From contig JAAYEF010000021.1 of the NCBI GenBank assembly GCA_012728875.1, positions 33,283 through 97,282 on the forward strand: DNA of 64,000 nucleotides. The letters run 5' to 3'. The first letter of the stretch is position 1; every line of letters starts with the position of its first letter. The position numbers and the translations under genes are program-made. Source of the stretch: Candidatus Cloacimonadota bacterium. Its GTDB lineage: Bacteria; Cloacimonadota; Cloacimonadia; Cloacimonadales; Cloacimonadaceae. Under the pieces are notes generated by a model. It had not been told where the DNA came from, ran no database searches, and saw only the letters and a program-made list of their open reading frames with translations. Shown piece by piece: positions 30,001 to 37,329 of the stretch.

Positions 30001-31331
30001 ACATTGCACGAGTTGAATGTATGGAGCGATCAGGTGTACTGAAGGAGAAGCTTCCAGTCCCTCCAGAGCTTTTCTATCGAGAGCAGAGACTGACTGTTCA
30101 AGCGAAAGAATCGGAAAAGAGAATTGACGAAATGGAAGAAGCTAAAGATGCTGCGATTATGAGGATCAAGAATCATACAGAGAAAGGTAATGTTAATCCA
30201 ATATCTTGGGGGTGCTCTTCTCTAAAACAATTAATAGCTAAGTTAGAGTCTGAAAAACCTCTGTGGATAGATGAGCAGATCGATGACATGAGGCCGGTCC
30301 TAGCTGAAGGGCGGCAGACAATAATACAGGTTTTTCCAGATTGGCTTGTCCAAATAAGCCCAAAATCAGATTCACCAGATCATGTGGGGGAATTCAAGCA
30401 TCTGATGCTGAGTAAGGTAAAGCTAAACCTGGAAGATATTGGGCTTGATAATGAAGCAAGCAACCTTGATACTCGTGTAAGGTCATTGATTCGCAGGGTT
30501 GAAGATGTGACGGAGGCCCGAAGATTGATCAGTGAAGTTGATACTTGGATTCGAACAAACCGAAGCGTTATAAGTACCAGCAGACTTAAAGATATCAGGG
30601 TGACAAAAGAGCTTGCAAAAGCCTTTGCCAATAAGCTAAAGGGCATGTTTCAAAGGATAAACCTTAACGAACTACAAGTTGTAAGAAAGGGGCTTAAAGA
30701 CTTCTACGATTCACTAATCACAGCCGAAGGTGAAATCACGAAAAGAGCGGATAAAGTCTGGACTTCCAAGATTTCTAGTGAAGACTCAATTGATGTGATG
30801 TTAGAGGAACTTGATTCTCTAATCAGAGCTTACGATGGGCTGGAATCGGACCTGGAAGATTTTCATATTGTCAAAAAGGCATTACACCTATTTAAACGGT
30901 CATACGGTCGATTAAGCGATTTGAACCTAACTTGGAAATCTTTTAATGCACTCTCTGCAGATGTTGAACAAGAGACAATCTCCAAGCTTGCCGAGGATGA
31001 ATTACCTTGGCTTCCGGAAGATGTGATTAAAAACATAGTTAAAACCATATCTGATATTCGCAAGCAGCTCAGCAAGGAGTGGACAGATGAGATATTGGAA
31101 CTGGGAAAAGATATTCCCGAGATGGATGTAGCATCGGCTAACCAGCTCCAGAATAAGCTGTCCAGTCCGCCAGCTTATGTAGCTGAAGCCCACCTGAAGA
31201 AGCTTGAGAAGATAAGAACCACCCTTAATACAAGGCTGAGTGAGATCAAGATTGAGTGGTTGGTAGAGAAGTTTAAAGAACTGTCGGATAAGGACAGGAA
31301 GAAATTTCTTACATTTATTGAGTCTGTATAA
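27069..31331 (+). CDS. Large P-loop ATPase with C-terminal helical region (1420 aa), module 2
   Basis: Walker A AGYGTGKSHLGVTLAELL, Walker B VILFDEFGKYMEFA; long helical/coiled C-terminus. Confidence 0.8.
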   Translation: MILKDIVRFRGDKLFNGAVNIDWYITDSVKSKLASEAFVFHGPAYHGVSPDEVGYNHGHKLIDTASFTKTIVRRSYGLEDVPFTLAIAGYGTGKSHLGVTLAELLSAPADKASQAILINLRSADDQIGQEIGMMIDDIEKPCLVIALNGLTKFDFIHGLSGQIIQVLRRDGHDVKPIEDLRPRFKQAIKMLNWITSPPMLEELAEICGGANLADITALLEKQDETTYINVNKFLGKHDMQIRNLQGESIQELIGRTVEVYCGEGKPYQSLVILFDEFGKYMEFASTRSHLAGSGVLQELFETIQTYSPQVSFVGFIQFELNAYLQRMATEHKNEMQRYITRYQTADKLYLSTNLETLIANLIEKKNPQYLNQIFETESSFQTSIQELQKINEWFPSSRHIQVWSDPKLYHNIVSKGSWPLSAYSIWLLYYLSAVGSHLQERSALALLIEAFNQFESSQISDDKDWRIAAVDMMSDSFIHELISSEESGTQGTIMQAYQTVMYKYASRYSVNQIRILKAIVLSSKLGLVAINRADAVEALVALTNMDTSVLSEELQMLFDEYNAIEWDEAYKSFDILSDALPRSQFINHIRRLYGSYDENSKSQLFVSMIKESCELIKDIQSDFAEENKITTPEWGFQAKVANLDTLPQQIIFETERWSKAESIDDPRGSILYVYLGESVDVDSVCKEAHKLIKSAAETFKVKAVPILLVFLYDSEGKLGQYLSELSILDALSKEDLAKYGNLVDSHRIKIERSLQEIVEALLREKRYLSLGGKQLEGMRLSRATTVLFKQIYTHPVSFPFDGFSTSKGNAADTCAMLTRELMHSTLDYSAVMAKPVKDKNRANSVLKDAWGIFSANGKINRRPNNSILKNLTLKWDEALQERMLSLREIYDTMIKPPYGANQDSAGLFLAAYISPRSNTLNVLKNHQYITINGWADDNLIRSKHFNPAILEDAYLVLRSDDTSEWEALLDEWEQAESHIARVECMERSGVLKEKLPVPPELFYREQRLTVQAKESEKRIDEMEEAKDAAIMRIKNHTEKGNVNPISWGCSSLKQLIAKLESEKPLWIDEQIDDMRPVLAEGRQTIIQVFPDWLVQISPKSDSPDHVGEFKHLMLSKVKLNLEDIGLDNEASNLDTRVRSLIRRVEDVTEARRLISEVDTWIRTNRSVISTSRLKDIRVTKELAKAFANKLKGMFQRINLNELQVVRKGLKDFYDSLITAEGEITKRADKVWTSKISSEDSIDVMLEELDSLIRAYDGLESDLEDFHIVKKALHLFKRSYGRLSDLNLTWKSFNALSADVEQETISKLAEDELPWLPEDVIKNIVKTISDIRKQLSKEWTDEILELGKDIPEMDVASANQLQNKLSSPPAYVAEAHLKKLEKIRTTLNTRLSEIKIEWLVEKFKELSDKDRKKFLTFIESV

Positions 31332-31350
31332 TGTATTAAGGAGTTATAAA

Positions 31351-32280
31351 ATGGGTTATCAAGATCATGGCAAAAGAATAAGAGAGTTCTTTAACCACAA
31401 AGCAAATGTCTTACAAAATCAGTATGAAATCATTGAGAAACTTTTACCTGCTCCCCGTGGTCAAAAAGGAGCCGCACATAAAGCAGAGGAAGGAAGATAC
31501 GTAGAAAGCCTTATTAGATCGTTCCTCAATTCTGTACTTCCCAAAGAATTGAGAGCCTTTTCAGGGTTTATTCTTCGCCCGAGCACAAAAACAGGGAAAA
31601 GTGATATAGGCCGTAAGATACGTAACGAAGCAGATGAGCATTCTAGTCAATTAGATATAATTGTGTATGATGTTGCTCATTATCCGGTCTATGAATCATT
31701 TGAAGAGTTTGCGATTTTACCACCAGAGGGGGTTGTTGCAATTTTTTCTGTAAAGAAAAGACTATACCTCGACGACATCAACAATGAACTTATAGCACTA
31801 AATAAAGCCATTAACTTATGTAGAGGTTGTTCGGGAGTGCGTCATAATTATACTTCAGAAACAAAGCATTTGATCCAAAGAGCACCAATCACAGGTATTA
31901 TAGCATTCACATTATCACGAAAATCGAATCTTGTAAGTATAGCCAATGGCGTTAATAAAAGGATTGCAAAGAATTATTCTTCTCAACTATACCCCTTTGA
32001 TATGTTAGTTAACCAAATCAACGTTCTTGATACATTATGTGTGTTTAAAACAAGACCTAAGCCAGATACCGAGGATGTGAGGGAGGCAAAGTATATCTAT
32101 TATAATTATAATCAGCAACTGCATAATGGGCTACAGTTCTTATTAACAGGTATACTGAGTTCGTATTATGATCCTACGAGAAGCAATATTTACCGGCCAG
32201 GATATACATGTTTTGAACCATCGAGAAAACACGACGGAGAATTTAATCCAATCAATGTTTTGGGGCTAAGATGCAAATGA
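31351..32280 (+). CDS. DUF6602-like protein, predicted nuclease fold
   Basis: SQLDIIVYDVAHYPVY...PPEGVVAIFSVKKRLYLDDI (D...(x)VK-like core); ATG at 31351 with AAGGAG. Confidence 0.55.
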   Translation: MGYQDHGKRIREFFNHKANVLQNQYEIIEKLLPAPRGQKGAAHKAEEGRYVESLIRSFLNSVLPKELRAFSGFILRPSTKTGKSDIGRKIRNEADEHSSQLDIIVYDVAHYPVYESFEEFAILPPEGVVAIFSVKKRLYLDDINNELIALNKAINLCRGCSGVRHNYTSETKHLIQRAPITGIIAFTLSRKSNLVSIANGVNKRIAKNYSSQLYPFDMLVNQINVLDTLCVFKTRPKPDTEDVREAKYIYYNYNQQLHNGLQFLLTGILSSYYDPTRSNIYRPGYTCFEPSRKHDGEFNPINVLGLRCK

Positions 32281-32361
32281 TGGATTCTCCAATCAACAAG
32301 TTGTTAACACATAAAAGACGTTTTATTGTATCAAACAATTATCGTATGCGGCGGGCTGACC

Positions 32362-34167
32362 ATGCAAACTGAAAGATTCGCTCAGGAAAGAAAACAAGTA
32401 CTAGAAAATGTCTTTAACATAAGAGATATTACTAATATCTGGAGAAAAATCGTAAAAAATCAATTGAGAAGCGCTGACATTAAAGATTTATTTGATAATT
32501 ATGATTTTAATTATAATATTGATAATCATGCAAAACACCTAAGGAAAAGGATTCTCTCAGGTACTTACAGAACAGAACAGCCTGTATTCTACCGTATTGA
32601 GAAAAAGCTTGGAGTATGCCGCTTACTTGTAATACCAAATCCTAGTGATGCATTAGTGCTTCAAGTTGTGATTGAGTCGATTGCAAGACAGGTTCTTGAT
32701 GCCCAGCCAACCGATCGTGCTTTTTTTTCCCGCGATAGACACAACGTCCCACGTAGTTATCAAATAGATAATTATGAACTTTCTTTTAGGGAACAGTGGA
32801 AAATGTTACAACAGCATATTTACAAGTTTTCTGATGAATGTAAGTATTTAGTAGTAACAGACATTTCGAACTTTTACGATAGCATCACAGTTTCGGAGCT
32901 TCGAAAGGTGCTTTTATCCCATACACAGATAAACGAGGTGCTTGTGGACTTGATTTTCAACATTATTTCAGGAATTTCATGGACACCAGATTACCTTCCT
33001 TACGCGGGCAAAGGGTTACCTGTCTCAAATATTGAAGGGATTCGTTTACTTGCACACTCAATGCTATACGAGATTGATAGGATGCTTAATAAAAAAACTC
33101 AGGGATCATTTGTGCGCTGGATGGATGATATCGTTATAGGCGTAAACAAGTACAAGGATGGGAAAAATATCATTTTCGCAGTATCAGAAATGCTTAGAAG
33201 TCGCGGTTTAGCATTGAACCTATCCAAAACTGAAATTTATGATTGTTACCAAGGCATTAGTGAATTTGAGATTGAAGAAAACAAGTATATTGACCGTATT
33301 TCTAAGGAGTATGCCGATAGTGGTAACAATCAGGTCCTGCCGGGCGTGTATAAACGATTTAAAAAACACCTAAAGAAGAACAGGACAAGATACTGGGACA
33401 AAGTCACAAAAAGATATATAACTTTCTTTGCAAAAAGTAAGTATGCTAATCCGCTGCAACTAATTGCGAAGTTATATTTAGAGGATGTTAATCTGCGCCC
33501 TAATCTATTATGGTATTTAGAAGCAATTGGCTATTGTAAAAAAAGCAAAGATGCAATCCTCGACATCTTAGGAAATATCGACGTTTTTGATAGCATTTCA
33601 CTTTTTCAAATATCAAACCTTCTAACAAATTGGCAGATTACAACATCGGGTAAAGATAGAGTGTTTATTGAACGCGTAGAAGAGAGATTACTATCTTTCC
33701 CGTTTAACGAACAGATGCCAATGAATTTTTACTCAATTTTATGGTTTAAAGCCAAATATAATGGTGGACAGGCATTACTCGATTTTCTTAAAAAATATCA
33801 TAATCTATGGAACGGTAACGATTTTCTTAGACGTCAAGCAGTAGCATCGTTGTCTAGGCTATGGGTTGTAGCTCCTGATTATGTCTCAAAAGTGCTTGAC
33901 GTGCAGATTGCATCTAATATCAGTGGTGCATCATCAATTGCTGGCAGTATCCTGATGTTCGCAGAAGCTAAATCAATAGAGAGTAAAGTGAATATGTACT
34001 TATTTAATCCTAAAGCAACGGGCGCATTCTCATTACAAAAATTCTTAGTCTTATGCTCCTTTATGAACTCAAAGACGATAAGAAAGAATTCAAATACATG
34101 GGAAAAGATTGACTGCTTTATTAAAGACCAATATTATCTAAAAATCCTGAAAGACACGTATAAATAG
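32362..34167 (+). CDS. Reverse transcriptase (RNA-directed DNA polymerase) with repeat-like helical C-terminus
   Basis: YLVVTDISNFYDSIT (motif A), GKGLPVSNIEGIRLLAHSMLYEID, SFVRWMDDIVIGV (catalytic xxDD), GLALNLSKTEIYD; ATG 32362. Confidence 0.88.
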   Translation: MQTERFAQERKQVLENVFNIRDITNIWRKIVKNQLRSADIKDLFDNYDFNYNIDNHAKHLRKRILSGTYRTEQPVFYRIEKKLGVCRLLVIPNPSDALVLQVVIESIARQVLDAQPTDRAFFSRDRHNVPRSYQIDNYELSFREQWKMLQQHIYKFSDECKYLVVTDISNFYDSITVSELRKVLLSHTQINEVLVDLIFNIISGISWTPDYLPYAGKGLPVSNIEGIRLLAHSMLYEIDRMLNKKTQGSFVRWMDDIVIGVNKYKDGKNIIFAVSEMLRSRGLALNLSKTEIYDCYQGISEFEIEENKYIDRISKEYADSGNNQVLPGVYKRFKKHLKKNRTRYWDKVTKRYITFFAKSKYANPLQLIAKLYLEDVNLRPNLLWYLEAIGYCKKSKDAILDILGNIDVFDSISLFQISNLLTNWQITTSGKDRVFIERVEERLLSFPFNEQMPMNFYSILWFKAKYNGGQALLDFLKKYHNLWNGNDFLRRQAVASLSRLWVVAPDYVSKVLDVQIASNISGASSIAGSILMFAEAKSIESKVNMYLFNPKATGAFSLQKFLVLCSFMNSKTIRKNSNTWEKIDCFIKDQYYLKILKDTYK

Positions 34168-34202
34168 GGGAGTATTGAAACGCCATTCCTCCAAAATTGT
34201 AA

Positions 34203-34356
34203 TTGCAGATTCTGTGTCATAATATGCATTTTTTGAAGATCGGGTTTGCAGAATTCCTGTCAAAAACGACTCAAAATGGTCTTGGTAAGGATGAGTAAGG
34301 ATGTCATATGGTGCGACAGTTTGCAGATTTCACTGCACAATTTGCATTTTTCGTTG
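34203..34356 (+). repeat. Imperfect TTGCAGA(A/T)T-type repeats downstream of RT (34203, 34246, 34321), possible element right-end sites
   Basis: TTGCAGATTCTGTGTCATAATATGCATTTTT (34203) vs TTGCAGATTTCACTGCACAATTTGCATTTTT (34321), TTGCAGAATTCCTGTCAAAAA (34246). Confidence 0.5.
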
Positions 34357-34501
34357 TCACGTTATACATATCAAACCCGCTCCCTCGCTCTTTTCTCATT
34401 TCCACCGAAAAAACTTGACAGCATAACGAGTAATGGAGATTAGTATGTTAAGGATAAATATCAAAAATTGAGCCTGTTTACACGGCACAAGGAGCCAAGC
34501 C

Positions 34502-36031
34502 ATGAAAAAATATCTGCTTGCGCTGACTGCAGCCCTGCTCTTGCTGGCGGCATGCAATATCAGCAAACCCCGTATTCCATCCTGGGATGTGGATCTCACG
34601 ATTCCCCTCCTTAACGAGCGTTTCTTTGTATCGGATCTGGTGGATAGTGTAAACATCGTTGTCGGCACTTCTGATGTTCTTACCATCACCACCACGGGCG
34701 AGGCTTCAACCCCTGATTTTGGCAAGGTGAGTTTCAACCCCGATCTCAGCCTTGAGAATCTGCCCTTGATCAGTGGCATCGAGATTCCTTTTTCGATTCC
34801 TCTGGAAGACCCGAACGGGGCTGTTTTTGTTAGCTATGGTCATCTTACTCAAGGCGGCCTGGACTTCCGGCTTCAGTTGAGTGAACCCGCGGATGTCAGC
34901 ATCTCTTTTCCCGAAATCAAGTCTGCCACGGGAGAAATACTGACCCTGAGCCCAAACGGAAATTCCAACTGGATACACAAAGACCTTGCAGACTACAGCT
35001 TCGGTGTGGAAAATTCCGGAGAGATCCTCAGTTCGCTCAGGATGCTGGTTTCCAGCCAATCCGCTCTGCCCCCGGGAACCCCGATCGGCAAGATTGGCAT
35101 CCGTCTGCAAAACACCCTCTCATTCGACCATTTGCAGGGCCATCTTTACGATTTCCGCCGCGAAGTTGCTGGAACCTACACCTCCATCGAAATCGAATAT
35201 CCCGAAGATTTTGAAGAGGCGGTGGAATTGCAGGAAGCACGGGTTTTTCTCACCCTCACAAACCACATCGGCTTTGGAGCGACCTTCTATGGCAAAATCC
35301 ACGCAATCAATGAAAGAACAGGTCAGGAACGCTGGATCGACGTGCTCAACGACGACGGCATGCACTTCCACGTGGCGGCGGGAACCCTGAGCGGACCCAC
35401 GATCACCGAACTTGCCTTCAGTGAAGGAGTCAGCACGGTATTGCAAATCATGCCCAACCGCGTGGAATTGGTGGATGGATACATGATGTTCAACACCGAC
35501 ATCAACGGTGAAATAGGTTTTGTGCACGAAACAGACAGAACGCACTGCAAATATCAGGTTGACCTGCCCGCACACTTCATTTTGAACGAACACGAATTCA
35601 CCATGCCGACCCCATCCGTGATCGAACTTTCCCACGACGTGCAAAACCAACTCATGAATCGCACCAAAGCCGTGGCCTTGACCCTGGGTGTGATAAACCG
35701 CATCCCTGTGGGCGCATCGATCACCATCTATTTTTCAGCCAATGAAGCCATGGATCCTGCCAACCCCAGCACCTACGCTTACCGCAAGCAGGCCACCATC
35801 CATTCCTCCGAATACACCGGACCCGATGTGAACCATGAAGGCGAACAGTTTGTCCATCTTGCCCTCAGTGAATCTGAATTGCGCCTTTTTTCCAATCCCC
35901 GGGTTTACACTTTGGCGGCCATCAGCTTGGAACCCAGCCTGGGTCCCGTGATAATTCACGCTTCTCCGGCGGACTACATCCAAATTCGAGGCATGCTGAC
36001 CGCAAAGCTTCTGATCTCGGAATCATCATGA
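34502..36031 (+). CDS. Putative lipoprotein
   Basis: Signal peptide with lipobox MKKYLLALTAALLLLAACN. Confidence 0.8.
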   Translation: MKKYLLALTAALLLLAACNISKPRIPSWDVDLTIPLLNERFFVSDLVDSVNIVVGTSDVLTITTTGEASTPDFGKVSFNPDLSLENLPLISGIEIPFSIPLEDPNGAVFVSYGHLTQGGLDFRLQLSEPADVSISFPEIKSATGEILTLSPNGNSNWIHKDLADYSFGVENSGEILSSLRMLVSSQSALPPGTPIGKIGIRLQNTLSFDHLQGHLYDFRREVAGTYTSIEIEYPEDFEEAVELQEARVFLTLTNHIGFGATFYGKIHAINERTGQERWIDVLNDDGMHFHVAAGTLSGPTITELAFSEGVSTVLQIMPNRVELVDGYMMFNTDINGEIGFVHETDRTHCKYQVDLPAHFILNEHEFTMPTPSVIELSHDVQNQLMNRTKAVALTLGVINRIPVGASITIYFSANEAMDPANPSTYAYRKQATIHSSEYTGPDVNHEGEQFVHLALSESELRLFSNPRVYTLAAISLEPSLGPVIIHASPADYIQIRGMLTAKLLISESS

Positions 36032-37290
36032 AAAAACAGCTTCTTATCCCGCTCTTGCTGCTTGCGTTCACAGCGATGCTTTGGGGCACTTCTTTCACCT
36101 CCAAATCGCTTTTGGTGGCAGACAGCTATATGCTGCGCGCCCAGGGCTGCGATGCCAACTATTGGAATCCCGCTCTGCTGAACAAAGAAACCAAGGAAAT
36201 TTGGTTTCCGATTTTGAACCTCGGTGCCCATTTTGGAAACAATTCCTTGTATCTGGATCTCTATAACTATGTGATGGACCGCGAATATTTGGATGAGGAA
36301 GACAAGGAATACATCTTAAATGCGTTCAAAGACAATCTGGCGCTCAGCATCGGTGGCCAGATTGCGCTTTTTGGCTTCACCACGGGAAATGTCGCCCTCA
36401 GCAGTTCCGTCCACTTGGGAGCCAAGGCTTCGCTGGATAAAACCTATCTGAAATTGCTGCTCTATGGAAACGGCGATGGCAGCGAGGTTTACACTTTCGA
36501 CAACGACGCCACAAACCTGGAAGGCCTTGGCTATGCGGATATCACGGTTGGGGTGGGCGACATCCGGCTTCCCCTTCCGGAAAGTATTCCCGATATGAAG
36601 TTTGGCTTTTCGGTGAGCGCCTTGGCTGGCATTTTGAACACCACCACCAACGACTTTGAGGGACATCTTTCCTCAAACCTGGACGGCTTTAATTACCAAC
36701 AGAATGTGAAGCAGCTTGCCGGGGCTGGTGGATTTGGCGCCAAAACCCTGCTGGGGCTCTATTCTCAGCCCATCCAAAACCTCACTGTGGGTGCCACTCT
36801 GGACAACCTCGTCGGGTTCATCAGATGGGGCATGGTGCGCGAAGAACTGAATGTGAACGTCCATGTGGACAGCCTCTATGCCATGGACCTGCTTGGTGAT
36901 ATCGACAACCTCGTGGGCTTCGATGTGCAGCAGGAGAAAACCGATCCCTACACCACCAGGCTTCCCGTGGAAATGCGTTTTGCCGCCAAATATGGAATTC
37001 CACAGGCTTCGATTTCCGCAGACTATATCCAGGGTTTTGGAGACTCTGTCCAAACCAGCAGCCAAGCTAGGTTTGCCATCGGTGCGGAGTTGCGTCCCAT
37101 CCCGCTTTTGTCCATCTTTTTGGGCTATGGAACCCCCACCCGGAACTATCCCTGGAGAACATCGCTGGGAGTGGGATTGAACCTGGGCTTGATCGAATTT
37201 GGCGTCGGATTGCAGTCCATCGAACAGTTTTATCCCGGCTACACCACCAAGGGAGTGGCGCTGGCAAACTATTTCAACATAAGGTTTTAA
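36028..37290 (+). CDS. Outer-membrane beta-barrel-like protein (DUF5723-like)
   Basis: Signal peptide; ILGLGAHFGNNSLYLDLYNYVM...beta-rich, aromatic C-terminal ANYFNIRF. Confidence 0.6.
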   Translation: MKKQLLIPLLLLAFTAMLWGTSFTSKSLLVADSYMLRAQGCDANYWNPALLNKETKEIWFPILNLGAHFGNNSLYLDLYNYVMDREYLDEEDKEYILNAFKDNLALSIGGQIALFGFTTGNVALSSSVHLGAKASLDKTYLKLLLYGNGDGSEVYTFDNDATNLEGLGYADITVGVGDIRLPLPESIPDMKFGFSVSALAGILNTTTNDFEGHLSSNLDGFNYQQNVKQLAGAGGFGAKTLLGLYSQPIQNLTVGATLDNLVGFIRWGMVREELNVNVHVDSLYAMDLLGDIDNLVGFDVQQEKTDPYTTRLPVEMRFAAKYGIPQASISADYIQGFGDSVQTSSQARFAIGAELRPIPLLSIFLGYGTPTRNYPWRTSLGVGLNLGLIEFGVGLQSIEQFYPGYTTKGVALANYFNIRF

Positions 37291-37329
37291 GCCCTGAGAT
37301 ACCTCGTAATTGCGCTGATTGCCCTGCTT

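Noticed and set aside
10659-32280. BREX or DISARM system
   Set aside because: Giant ATPases are loosely BrxC-like, but no PglZ, methyltransferase or Lon-like gene is present; PAPS-reductase + desulfurase + DptFGH-like genes fit sulfur modification better.
32362-34167. Group II intron or retron
   Set aside because: No intron domain V-like sequence or maturase/HNH tail seen, and no msr/msd inverted repeats recognised.
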